Shown: positions 53,383-61,777 of the stretch, piece by piece
How positions within the stretch are numbered: the first letter of the stretch is position 1
How the letters are laid out: every line of letters starts with the position of its first letter
From: UMGS172 sp045592985
Lineage (GTDB): Bacteria > Bacillota > Clostridia > Oscillospirales > Acutalibacteraceae
DNA length: 64,000 nt
Assembly: GCA_045592985.1 (NCBI GenBank)
Contig: JAZNVU010000046.1
Location: 1-64,000, forward strand
Reading direction: 5' to 3'
Program-made: the position numbers and the translations under genes
The notes under the pieces: generated by a model
What the model was told of the DNA's origin: nothing
Seen by the model: only the letters and a program-made list of their open reading frames with translations
The model's database searches: none

Positions 53383-53410
53383 ATTATACCACTTAAGCCG
53401 AATAAGTCAA
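53383..53410 (-). promoter_or_regulatory. Promoter of glnN
   Basis: On the minus strand TTGACT (plus 53405-53410), a 16-base spacer and TATAAT (plus 53383-53388). The start codon lies about 70 bases downstream; no riboswitch-like structure is seen there. Confidence 0.75.
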
Positions 53411-53610
53411 TAATTGCGACATAAAAACTAATAAAATTCGTTAAAATTTTATCTTTCGGTTAAAAAGTTAACATATAACGGAATAATATGCGGAAAATTA
53501 GGTGCTGTTGAGGTAATTTGATTAATAAAATTAACTTTTCAAAACTCAAAACGCTTATGTGTGGCACAAGTATCTTAAAAAAATTAATAAAAGGTGCGCC
53601 GTTGCATTAA
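53411..53610. other. AT-rich non-coding stretch
   Basis: About 200 bases between the glnN promoter and the next terminator. I see no gene, convincing repeat or RNA structure in it. Confidence 0.5.
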
Positions 53611-53634
53611 AAAAGCCACCCAATAGGTGGCTTT
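53607..53634 (-). terminator. Terminator of the HPr-like gene
   Basis: AAAGCCACC (53612-53620) pairs with GGTGGCTTT (53626-53634). On the minus strand the stem is followed by a T-run, just after the stop codon at 53639. Confidence 0.9.
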
Positions 53635-53638
53635 AAAA

Positions 53639-53920
53639 TTATTCGTCTTCCTCGTCTTCTTTGGGCTGTTCCGGAACTTCCTTGTAAAGATTGAAACGGA
53701 ACAAAAGACTCTCGTCATTAGGGTCTGTACAACGGAGCGTTGCCTCGTGAATTACAGCGCCTTTCAGTATGTTGGCAATGCCCATCATCTGACAGAGTTT
53801 GGATTTCAGGTTCAAAACGTCGCCTTCGTTGGTCTCCAAAAAAACGTCGCCTTTGCATTGGTCGAGCGTCTGCATAAAATCAGCAATATCAATATCGTGC
53901 ATAACAATAAACTTTTGCAT
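53639..53920 (-). CDS. HPr-like protein lacking the phospho-histidine segment
   Basis: A 93-residue protein. I chose the ATG at 53920 after GAAGGAG. The central segment GDVFLETNEGDVLNLKSKLC followed by MMGI and a later KGAVIHEATLRCTDPNDE aligns well with HPr phosphocarriers (their LEYNGKTVNLKSIMG and KGAEITI region). The region where HPr has HARP holds HDIDIADF, with no equivalent histidine site. A regulatory or structural HPr-fold role is inferred. It ends with an acidic tail (EQPKEDEEDE). Confidence 0.65.
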   Translation of the reverse strand: MQKFIVMHDIDIADFMQTLDQCKGDVFLETNEGDVLNLKSKLCQMMGIANILKGAVIHEATLRCTDPNDESLLFRFNLYKEVPEQPKEDEEDE

Positions 53921-53953
53921 CTTTAAATCTCCTTCAAACATGATTTCAACCAC

Positions 53954-53981
53954 ATTATACCATTTATTTTAAATAAGTCAA
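53954..53981 (-). promoter_or_regulatory. Promoter of the HPr-like gene
   Basis: On the minus strand TTGACT (plus 53976-53981), a 16-base spacer and TATAAT (plus 53954-53959). Divergent from the next promoter. Confidence 0.75.
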
Positions 53982-54008
53982 GTTTTTAAATGTTTACAGT
54001 TTGTTTGA

Positions 54009-54037
54009 TTGACACCGTGTTTTAAGAGGTGTATAAT
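54009..54037 (+). promoter_or_regulatory. Promoter of the WG-repeat lipoprotein pair
   Basis: TTGACA (54009-54014), a 17-base spacer and TATAAT (54032-54037). Confidence 0.9.
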
Positions 54038-54067
54038 TAATTCAGAATATCAAGAAGGGGTGATACA

Positions 54068-55666
54068 GTGAAAATTTGGTTGAGAGTTATGTCGGTGCTG
54101 CTCACGATTGGGTGCGCACTTACGTTTGTAGCATGTGCAGATGAACAATTGCCGTTCTTACAACTTTCTGATGTTCCTACTTTCACTGTGACTCCAACGA
54201 GTGAAACTGTAAGGCGTTATAACACTGATTTTACCGATACGTTTGTCCCTTCCGAGGATTACGGCACACTTGTTCCTTTTGTGGGGGATATATATGATTA
54301 TACATCGGTTGACGAATCATCGGAGGAACAGATTACCGCCCCGATTTATGGCTTGTGCACTTTATCAGGTGCTATTGTGGTAGACCCTGTATACAACGGT
54401 ATTATAACACATGATTTAAAAGGCGGAACGCTCTACGAACTGATAACAGGCGCTGTTGATCCATCGTTTGCCGAAAAACGCTTACTGATTCCGTCAGACG
54501 GCAGTTGGATGATGGAACTGACGGCTAAAGAATCGGTTTCCAAAGTTAGCGGAGCCGAGTGCTTTATAGTCGAACGTCAGAAGACAGTGCGCCGCAACAA
54601 AAAGAAGGTCACACTGACTTATTATGATTTCTATTCTTATGATTCGAAATCATTGTTTACCTTTGATAAAAAACTTTCCGAAGCCGAAAATACTACCTTT
54701 GTTTTGGGCGATTTTTGTGATTCGTTGGCTGCTGTTAATGTTGCTGTTACTACCGAGACTACCGAAAAAGGGCAGGACGGCAAGGATGTTATTGTAAAAT
54801 CGGTTGAAAATTACGGATATTTCATAAACACCGAGGGTGAGCAAGCCTTTAAAAATCAGGAGTATTCGAAGGTTGAGGATTTTTGCGATGGTTTAGCCGT
54901 TGTGTGCGATAAGGAGGGCTTGTACGGAATTCTTAAAGCAGACGGTGAGTTTTTATTTGAGCCGCAGTTCAAGGTCATAAACCGTAATGCAACCGAGGGA
55001 TATTTCGCCTGCGGTATGCAAGGGTACTTTATTATTGTAAATAACAACGGCGATACCGTTTCCAAAGTGTCTTGTGAAAATGCTGACATATCGGTTTTGG
55101 GAACCGATAGAATAATATATAAAAAGACATTGAAGTTTACCGGTAAAACTGAGTTTTTCTCGTGCGTTACAGGTGGTGCGTTCGTTTGTACCGAGACCGG
55201 TCAGTTTCCCGACCCCGAGAGTGGAGAATACGGTCTTTTCACCTGTTCATACAGTGGTGTTACCGATGTGTTTTTGTCTGACGGAAATTCGATTGCGCAG
55301 TTCAACAACTTCGGTCACATTGCAGGCGTGTGGGGCAAATATGCTGTAATAGTCAGCAAAAACGGTGATAAAACGGCTATTTTGGATATTGAAAACGGTA
55401 TTAAAACCGACTGGATTGATGCTGAGTTTTCAGGTGAAGTTTTTGATAATGGAAAATATGTTGTGTTAAACAACGGTGGTAAGTATTCACTCTATAACGT
55501 CGAAACGCCGGCTTGGGAACTTGAAAACTGTGAGTTTATCAAGGTTATTGCTGTGAATGATGTTATGAGACTCAACGCAGTGTGTGACGGTTTTGTTAGT
55601 TTATACGGACCGGCAATGGATGTCCTGATGCGTTACCAATCCCAGACGGAGGTGGCAAGACGATGA
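54068..55666 (+). CDS. WG-repeat-like lipoprotein
   Basis: A 532-residue exported protein. GTG start after AGGGGTGA. The signal peptide ends in FVAC followed by Ala, with lipidated Cys near 23. The body contains WG/KWG-type beta repeats (DGLAVVCDKEGLYGIL, GEFLFEPQFKVI, and later GKYAVIVSKNGDKTAILD). Such repeats form propeller-like surfaces with no known catalysis. Its stop overlaps the start of the next lipoprotein by four bases, so the two probably work together. Confidence 0.75.
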   Translation: MKIWLRVMSVLLTIGCALTFVACADEQLPFLQLSDVPTFTVTPTSETVRRYNTDFTDTFVPSEDYGTLVPFVGDIYDYTSVDESSEEQITAPIYGLCTLSGAIVVDPVYNGIITHDLKGGTLYELITGAVDPSFAEKRLLIPSDGSWMMELTAKESVSKVSGAECFIVERQKTVRRNKKKVTLTYYDFYSYDSKSLFTFDKKLSEAENTTFVLGDFCDSLAAVNVAVTTETTEKGQDGKDVIVKSVENYGYFINTEGEQAFKNQEYSKVEDFCDGLAVVCDKEGLYGILKADGEFLFEPQFKVINRNATEGYFACGMQGYFIIVNNNGDTVSKVSCENADISVLGTDRIIYKKTLKFTGKTEFFSCVTGGAFVCTETGQFPDPESGEYGLFTCSYSGVTDVFLSDGNSIAQFNNFGHIAGVWGKYAVIVSKNGDKTAILDIENGIKTDWIDAEFSGEVFDNGKYVVLNNGGKYSLYNVETPAWELENCEFIKVIAVNDVMRLNAVCDGFVSLYGPAMDVLMRYQSQTEVARR

Positions 55667-56565
55667 AAAAACTGATTATTAGTTTTATTATTGTTGCTTT
55701 TGCACTGGGATTGTGTTCATGTAAAAAAGAACAGGACCCGCGTTTCGCAGAGGGAAGCATAGTTGTTACCGCTGAAAATTTGCCAAAAATTTCGGTGACC
55801 GAAACCAATCTTAAAATAGCCTGCAATATCGTTTCGGCTGTAATAGGATGTGATGCTGCCACCGCTGAAAACCACCTTATTGTATGTAAAACTGAGCAGG
55901 AATGCTACGAAAAACTCGCTAACGGCGAGTGTGATATGGTAATAGCACACGAACCGTCTGAGCAGTCTTTGGAAACGCTTTCGCAAAACGATGTATCTGT
56001 GCAAAGCCAGGTTATTGCCAAAGATGCTGTGGTTTTTATGGTTTGCGCGAAGAATCCTGTATCTGACTTGAGTCAAGAACAGATAAAGAATGTATATAGC
56101 GGTTCTGTTTCGAATTGGAGTGAGCTTTCGGGTAATGAAGGTGAACCGAAAGTCTTCATGCAACACAAAAACTCGGCGGCGACAACTGCGTTTTATAAAC
56201 ATATCAAAGCCGATACTTCGGTACTTTCAGTACCCACTAATACAATAGTCACTGAACAGGGGACTTTTTCTGCACTGTTGGATTATGATAACGGGGAGTT
56301 TTCCATTGGCTATGCGCTTTATTACGATGTAATTACACCGTCAGCCGATAAAAACGGAACGCACAAACTCTTGTCGGTAGACGGCGTATATCCCGATGGT
56401 TCGACCATTCAGAACGGGACATATCCACTGTCGGCAGATATTACCGTAACGGTTAACAGTCAGTCGTCATCCGATTCGGTTGTGCGCCTTTTATATGATT
56501 GGATTTTATCGGAACAGGGAACACGTGTTATAGCCGGTTCGGGCGTTATTCTTGGTGCAAGATAA
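55663..56565 (+). CDS. PstS-like substrate-binding lipoprotein
   Basis: A 300-residue lipoprotein with signal ending LCSC (Cys near 20) and a PBP-like domain of the phosphate-binding (PstS) superfamily. Supporting segments are CDMVIAHEPSE, DLSQEQIKNVYSGSVSNW and the late LSEQGTRVIAGSG. No Pst permease or ATPase lies nearby. The ligand is unknown, and the partner WG-repeat protein suggests sensing or cell-surface use rather than import. Confidence 0.75.
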   Translation: MKKLIISFIIVAFALGLCSCKKEQDPRFAEGSIVVTAENLPKISVTETNLKIACNIVSAVIGCDAATAENHLIVCKTEQECYEKLANGECDMVIAHEPSEQSLETLSQNDVSVQSQVIAKDAVVFMVCAKNPVSDLSQEQIKNVYSGSVSNWSELSGNEGEPKVFMQHKNSAATTAFYKHIKADTSVLSVPTNTIVTEQGTFSALLDYDNGEFSIGYALYYDVITPSADKNGTHKLLSVDGVYPDGSTIQNGTYPLSADITVTVNSQSSSDSVVRLLYDWILSEQGTRVIAGSGVILGAR

Positions 56566-56570
56566 AGTTA

Positions 56571-56599
56571 TTGACAAATTGTATATTTGGATATATAAT
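56571..56599 (+). promoter_or_regulatory. Promoter of mgtE
   Basis: Perfect TTGACA (56571-56576), a 17-base spacer and perfect TATAAT (56594-56599). Confidence 0.92.
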
Positions 56600-56605
56600 G
56601 ATAAA

Positions 56606-56800
56606 ACCCTTTTTGGGGATACTAAATTTTGAGAGGTGAGAGTTTAATGGACGCAGGCAGTAGTACGGGTATTAAGCCGCGAGGGAGTTTTTGCGAAAAA
56701 CAGCAGGCGTCTGTTTTTCTCTTGTATTTATAAATTCACCTTGCTCTTGATACCGGATGAGAAGTCGTGTTTTGCGGTTTCTCATCTTCTTATTTGCCTA
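56606..56800 (+). promoter_or_regulatory. Structured mgtE leader with terminator (unidentified riboswitch candidate)
   Basis: A leader of about 220 bases. A long closing stem is possible: AGGTGA..GTTTA (from about 56634) with TAAAT..TCACCT (to about 56741). Inside are GACGC/GCGTC and GTTTTT-GCG-AAAAAC hairpins. A terminator follows: GATGAGAA (56756-56763) with TTCTCATC (56779-56786) and TTCTTATTT. The layout aptamer-then-terminator in front of a magnesium channel suggests metal sensing, but I could not match the M-box consensus. Confidence 0.6.
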
Positions 56801-56827
56801 AATTAATACAAATAAGGAGTTGGTATT

Positions 56828-58192
56828 ATGGAAGAAATGGAAGTATTTATTGACGAGGTTAACCAGCTTTTGGGAGGACGCAGTTTTGTGAAATTGAGAG
56901 AACTGCTTAAAGACCTCAATCCTGCCGATATAGCGGCATTATTTGAACTTTTGCAGATGAAGGAAATACCTGTTGTTTTCCGAATTTTGCCTAAGGAACT
57001 TGCAAACGAAGTTTTTGCGTATCTTGATAACGATAAACAGGAATTGCTCATTAAAAGTTTCAATGACTACGAACTTAAAGAGGTTATAGCAGATTTGTTT
57101 CTTGATGATACGGTGGATATCATTGAAGAAATGCCGGCGAAGGTGGTGGCACGTATTTTACAGGCTGCCGATCCTGCTTTGAGACGTCAGATAAATGAGT
57201 TGCTTAAATACCCCGAGGACAGTGCCGGTAGTGTTATGACGGTTGAATATGTGTCATTGCATAAAAACAGCACTGTGGCCGAGGCTTTTAAGAAGATACG
57301 CAGAGAAAGTATCAACAAAGAAACGGTTTACACCTGCTATGTTACCGAAAATCGTAAACTTATCGGAACAGTTTCGGTCAAAGACCTGTTGATGGCTGAT
57401 GAGGACTGCTTAGTGTCCGATATAATGGAAACCAACGTTATTTATGTTGATGCTTACGAGGATAAGGAAGAGGTTGCAAAAACCTTCTCTAAGTATGACG
57501 TTTTGGCTTTGCCGGTTGTTGATAACGAGCAAAGAATTGTAGGTATAATCACGGTCGATGACGCGATTGACGTTCTCGAAGCCGAGGCTACCGAGGATAT
57601 CGAAAAGATGGCGGCTATTACATCAACCGACCGTCCGTATATAAAAACAAGTGCGTTTGGTATCTGGAAAAGCCGTATTCCGTGGTTGTTGTTGCTTATG
57701 CTTTCGGCAACTGTCACAGGTGGAATTATCAGTTCGTTTGAAGATGCTTTGACGGCGTTTCCTGTGCTTGTGGCGTTTATCCCTATGCTCATGGGAACAG
57801 GTGGTAACGCAGGCGGTCAGTCCTCGGTAACTGTTATCCGCGGTATCGCGGTGGGTGAGATAGGGTTCAGAGATATTTTCAAGGTACTCAGAAAAGAACT
57901 TTGTGTCGCTTTGCTTTGCGGTGTGACTTTGGCGGCGGCTTGCCTTTTGAAGATTGTTCTTATTGATAATCTTGTGCTTCAAGAGGGAGTGTCGGTAGGT
58001 GAAACAATAGTTGTCAGCATAACGCTTATGATAACCGTTTTTGCCGCTAAGATAATAGGGTGCACGTTGCCCATTCTTGCCAAGGCTTTAAAACTCGACC
58101 CTGCCGTTATGGCAAGCCCGTTTATTACCACGATAATCGATGCGTTGTCGCTTGCAGTCTATTTCTTTGTAGCGGCAAGAATATTGTTTTAA
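56828..58192 (+). CDS. mgtE: Magnesium transporter MgtE
   Basis: A 454-residue magnesium channel. Residues 1-125 are the MgtE N domain (LKDLNPADIAALFELL), 130-255 hold two CBS domains that sense cytosolic magnesium, and about 285-454 form five membrane helices with the pore motif PMLMGTGGNAGGQSS. Full length. A structured leader and a terminator frame it as a single-gene unit. Confidence 0.95.
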   Translation: MEEMEVFIDEVNQLLGGRSFVKLRELLKDLNPADIAALFELLQMKEIPVVFRILPKELANEVFAYLDNDKQELLIKSFNDYELKEVIADLFLDDTVDIIEEMPAKVVARILQAADPALRRQINELLKYPEDSAGSVMTVEYVSLHKNSTVAEAFKKIRRESINKETVYTCYVTENRKLIGTVSVKDLLMADEDCLVSDIMETNVIYVDAYEDKEEVAKTFSKYDVLALPVVDNEQRIVGIITVDDAIDVLEAEATEDIEKMAAITSTDRPYIKTSAFGIWKSRIPWLLLLMLSATVTGGIISSFEDALTAFPVLVAFIPMLMGTGGNAGGQSSVTVIRGIAVGEIGFRDIFKVLRKELCVALLCGVTLAAACLLKIVLIDNLVLQEGVSVGETIVVSITLMITVFAAKIIGCTLPILAKALKLDPAVMASPFITTIIDALSLAVYFFVAARILF

Positions 58193-58200
58193 AAAAAATG

Positions 58201-58236
58201 ATTCCTGCAAATAATGAGTTTGCAGGAATTTTTTTG
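58201..58236 (+). terminator. Terminator after mgtE
   Basis: An 11-bp stem, ATTCCTGCAAA (58201-58211) with TTTGCAGGAAT (58219-58229), runs into T7. Confidence 0.93.
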
Positions 58237-58239
58237 TTC

Positions 58240-58267
58240 TTGACAAAATTCGATAAAATGATATAAT
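58240..58267 (+). promoter_or_regulatory. Promoter of the PotD/AfuA-type ABC importer
   Basis: TTGACA (58240-58245), a 16-base spacer and TATAAT (58262-58267). Confidence 0.85.
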
Positions 58268-58369
58268 ATACACGTGGTGTTCAAAAGGTTGAAAAAACAC
58301 CTAAAATTGAACACTAAACAGACTAAAAACATCAAAAAAATGTAAATTTAAGCGAAAGAAGATGCGAAA

Positions 58370-59359
58370 ATGAACATCAAGAGATTTTTAAGCCTCGTTA
58401 TTTGTGTCGTTTTGAGCGTAGTGTGTTTTGCCGGTTGCGGAAAAACAAAAGAAACCGTGCTTATTTACACCAGCCAGGAGGATTACGTTATTGAAGACCT
58501 TAGGGAAAGGTTAGAAGAAAAATTTCCCGATTATGAGATAGTTATTGAGTATATGTCAACCGGTGACCATGCTGCAAAACTTCTTGCCGAGGGCAAAGAG
58601 ACCGACTGCGACATTACCTATGACCTTGAGTATCCTTATTTGCAGAAGTTAGACGAAAAAGGTTTTTTGGCAAACATTACCGAGATTACAGATGTTAGTG
58701 TTTATGCATCTGAGTTACTTGAGAGTGAAACCTATATTCCTCAGCTTCGTAACGGCGGTGCAATAATCATTAATACCAAACTTCTCGCTGAAAAGCAACT
58801 TGCTGAGCCTACGTCTTATGAAGATTTGTTAAAGCCTGAGTACAAAGGCCTTATTTGTATGCCTAACCCCAAGGCTTCGGGTACAGGATATATGTTCCTT
58901 CGCGCACTTGTTAATTCAATGGGCGAGGACGCGGCTTTTGATTACTTTGATAAACTAAGTGAAAATGTATATCAGTTCACTTCGTCGGGTTCTGGTCCGG
59001 TTAACGCTCTCCTTAAAGGCGAAGCCGTTATCGGTCTCGGTATGACCAGTGCCGCCGCTAATAAAATCACCGATGACGAAGCACCTTTTAAAATTGTGTT
59101 CTTCGAGGAAGGCTCACCTTACTCCATGTACGGTCAGGGCATAATCGAAGGCAAGCAGGAGAGAGAGTCGGTAAAGCAGGTGTTCAAATATCTTGCCGAA
59201 GAATACCCCGACATTCTTTGCTCCAAATATTTCCCCGAACGTATTTTTGAGGAAAAGACCTTCTCTGCTCCTAACTATCCCGAAAATATCAAATATGCCG
59301 ATATGAGCAATGCTACCCCCGAGGAAAAAGAAAGGTTATTGGCAAAGTGGAAATATTAA
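58370..59359 (+). CDS. ABC substrate-binding lipoprotein (iron/aminoethylphosphonate/spermidine class)
   Basis: A 329-residue extracellular binding protein of the PBP2 group that includes AfuA and PhnS. The signal peptide ends in FAGC (Cys near 23). The mature part begins VLIYTSQEDYVIEDL and includes PNPKASGTGYMFLRAL. The substrate cannot be fixed: Fe3+, 2-aminoethylphosphonate and polyamine receptors all look similar. It overlaps the ATPase gene by 13 bases. Confidence 0.85.
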   Translation: MNIKRFLSLVICVVLSVVCFAGCGKTKETVLIYTSQEDYVIEDLRERLEEKFPDYEIVIEYMSTGDHAAKLLAEGKETDCDITYDLEYPYLQKLDEKGFLANITEITDVSVYASELLESETYIPQLRNGGAIIINTKLLAEKQLAEPTSYEDLLKPEYKGLICMPNPKASGTGYMFLRALVNSMGEDAAFDYFDKLSENVYQFTSSGSGPVNALLKGEAVIGLGMTSAAANKITDDEAPFKIVFFEEGSPYSMYGQGIIEGKQERESVKQVFKYLAEEYPDILCSKYFPERIFEEKTFSAPNYPENIKYADMSNATPEEKERLLAKWKY

Positions 59360-60129
59360 ATAAATCTAAAAAACTTGAAATAAGAAATTTGTGCAAGCGT
59401 TACGGTGAAAACGTAACGCTTGATAACGTTAATTTTGATGTATACGACGGTGAGTTCTTGTCTATTTTGGGTCCTTCGGGATGCGGAAAGACTACAATTC
59501 TTCGTATACTTATAGGCCTTCTCGAACCGACAAGTGGTACCGTTTTAGAGGACGGAAAGGACATTACTCATGCCGCACCCGATGAACGAGGAATGGGTAT
59601 CGTTTTTCAAAACTTTGCTCTTTTTGAAAATATGTCGGTGTTAAAAAACGTCGCATATGCTCTCAAAATCAAAAAAGAAACCAAGGCAACTGCAATTGAG
59701 AAGGCTAAGGAAATGCTTGAAATTATGGGACTTTCGGAGCATATGGATAAAAAACCCGCATCGCTTTCGGGCGGTCAGCAACAACGTGTTGCAATAGCCA
59801 GAACTTTGGTGCTTAACCCCGATATCATTTTGTTTGACGAGCCTATGAGCGCGTTGGATGTTGATACGAGAATTGCATTAAGACGTGAACTTAAAGAAAT
59901 TCAGAAGAAGTTTGGTACAACCATGATTTATATTACCCACGACCAGGAGGAGGCTTTTGCGCTTTCCGACCGCGTTATGGTTATGGACAATGCTAAACTC
60001 ATTCAGTTGGATACACCTAAGAATATTGTAAACAATCCTGCTAACGATTACGTCAAGACCTTTGTTGTAGACAATCTTCGTGCAAAGTTTGATTCTATCA
60101 AAAATTATGTAGGTGACCTCGATGAGTAA
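59347..60129 (+). CDS. ABC importer ATP-binding protein
   Basis: A 260-residue ATPase with Walker A GPSGCGKTT, Q-loop VFQNFALFENM, signature LSGGQQQRVAIAR, Walker B IILFDEP and the H-loop ITHDQEEA. It belongs to the PotA/FbpC class. The usual C-terminal regulatory extension (TOBE domain) is absent, as the protein ends soon after the ABC domain. The GTG start overlaps the upstream gene. Confidence 0.92.
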   Translation: MEILNKSKKLEIRNLCKRYGENVTLDNVNFDVYDGEFLSILGPSGCGKTTILRILIGLLEPTSGTVLEDGKDITHAAPDERGMGIVFQNFALFENMSVLKNVAYALKIKKETKATAIEKAKEMLEIMGLSEHMDKKPASLSGGQQQRVAIARTLVLNPDIILFDEPMSALDVDTRIALRRELKEIQKKFGTTMIYITHDQEEAFALSDRVMVMDNAKLIQLDTPKNIVNNPANDYVKTFVVDNLRAKFDSIKNYVGDLDE

Positions 60130-61720
60130 TAGTATAAAAACCGCAAGAAAAGGCGGTGTAGAGGTCTATAAACTCATAATGATAGTGGTTTTTGCCGTTT
60201 GTTTGTTGCTGCCGATTGGTGCCATGATTTTTGGACTTGAATCTAAAGATTTTGTCAAAGTTTTCTCGGCACATGATATCGGCAAAGTTATAAGCAATTC
60301 GGTGGTGGTATCATTAACAGCAACCGTAATCACAGTAGTTGTTGCGTATTTTTTAGCAGTGGCTGTCGAGCGTACCACCATTAAAGGTAAGGCAATATTC
60401 AGCGTTATAATGCTTATGCCCATGCTTGTTCCGTCAATTTCGCATGGAACAGGTCTTGTAATGTTGTTCGGCAACAACGGTATAATCACCAAAACCTTTG
60501 GACTTTCTTCAAATATTTACGGTTTTTGGGGAATAGTTGCAGGCTCGTTTCTTTATTCATGCCCTGTGGCGTTTATAATGCTCCGTGATATTATGCGTTA
60601 TGAAAACGGTCTGCCATATGAGGCTGCTGCCATAATGGGTATACCCAAGTGGCGCAGGTTTATGAGCATTACTTTACCGTTTTTGCGCAAGCCTTTAATC
60701 TCGGTAGTGTTTTCGGTATTCACCATGGTCATTACCGACTACGGCGTACCTGTAACGGTTGGCGGTAAATATAAAACGGTTGCCGCCGTTATGTATCAGG
60801 ACGTTATCGGTCAGGTCGATTTCGGCAAAGGTACTGTTTACGGTATATTATTGCTTGTTCCTGCAGTTCTGGCTTTTGTTATTGACTTTTTGAATAAAGA
60901 CAAAGGCAACATGGGATATGTCACAACACCTGTTGCACCGTCTAAAGGTGTAGTATCTCAAATTGCCGCTTACGGTATTTGCTCTGCGGCAAGCATCTTT
61001 ATTCTTATGCCAATAGCATCGTTTTTGATTTTGGGATTTTCCAAAAGATATCCCAATGACATGAGTTTTTCGCTCAATCACTTCAAAAACGTGTTCAAAT
61101 CTAAAGGTGACACATATTTGCTAAACTCGGTATTTATAGCACTTGCTGTTGCGGTTGTCGGTGTTACGATAGCCTTTATTACAGCCTATTTTACCGCAAG
61201 AGCCAAAGGCGGACTTTCTAAGGTTTTGCACCTTATTTCCATAACCGCTATGGCGGTACCCGGTATAGTGCTTGGTTTGTCATACGTTATTTTCTATAAA
61301 GGCAGTGCTATTTACGGCACCGTTATTGTGCTTGTAATGGTTAACATAATACACTTTATAGCGTCCCCATACTTAATGATGTATAATTCGTTTGCAAAAA
61401 TTAACGAAAACCTTGAAGAGGTTGGCAGAACACTGGGTATAAAACGCATGAGAATGATAAAGGACGTGCTTTTGCCCCAAAGCATTTCTACCTTGGCAGA
61501 GATGTTCCTTTATTTCTTTGTAAACAGCATGATGACCATTTCGGCTGTATCGTTCCTTGCAACGGCTTCTACAAAACCGATTTCGCTTATGATAAACCAG
61601 TTTAACGATTTGGGTAAATTCGGCAACGTGGGTGTCGTTTCGTTGCTGATACTGGTAATAAACCTTACTCTTCACGGTGTTATTGCCTTTGTTAAATGGA
61701 GAATTAAAAAAGCAAAATAA
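60122..61720 (+). CDS. ABC importer permease with two fused membrane domains
   Basis: A 532-residue permease with about twelve membrane helices and two binding-protein-dependent transport domains, as in FbpB/PhnT-type systems. EAA-like loops are at EAAAIMGIPKWRRF and EEVGRTLGIKRMRM. I chose the ATG at 60122, which is well spaced from AGGTGA; a GTG at 60113 is possible. It completes the three-gene importer. Confidence 0.9.
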   Translation: MSNSIKTARKGGVEVYKLIMIVVFAVCLLLPIGAMIFGLESKDFVKVFSAHDIGKVISNSVVVSLTATVITVVVAYFLAVAVERTTIKGKAIFSVIMLMPMLVPSISHGTGLVMLFGNNGIITKTFGLSSNIYGFWGIVAGSFLYSCPVAFIMLRDIMRYENGLPYEAAAIMGIPKWRRFMSITLPFLRKPLISVVFSVFTMVITDYGVPVTVGGKYKTVAAVMYQDVIGQVDFGKGTVYGILLLVPAVLAFVIDFLNKDKGNMGYVTTPVAPSKGVVSQIAAYGICSAASIFILMPIASFLILGFSKRYPNDMSFSLNHFKNVFKSKGDTYLLNSVFIALAVAVVGVTIAFITAYFTARAKGGLSKVLHLISITAMAVPGIVLGLSYVIFYKGSAIYGTVIVLVMVNIIHFIASPYLMMYNSFAKINENLEEVGRTLGIKRMRMIKDVLLPQSISTLAEMFLYFFVNSMMTISAVSFLATASTKPISLMINQFNDLGKFGNVGVVSLLILVINLTLHGVIAFVKWRIKKAK

Positions 61721-61736
61721 AAAAAGCATAACAAAG

Positions 61737-61765
61737 ACGCCTCGAACATGTTCGAGGCGTTTTAC
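61737..61765. terminator. Bidirectional terminator between the ABC permease and glyS
   Basis: A 24-base perfect palindrome (61737-61760, arms ACGCCTCGAACA and TGTTCGAGGCGT) flanked by A/T runs serves both convergent units. Confidence 0.88.
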
Positions 61766-61777
61766 TATGCACTTAAA

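Noticed and set aside
56606..56800. Canonical M-box or NiCo riboswitch before mgtE
   Set aside because: The conserved M-box loop sequences are not present and the partial resemblance to NiCo (GCAGGCA) is too weak, so I left it unidentified.
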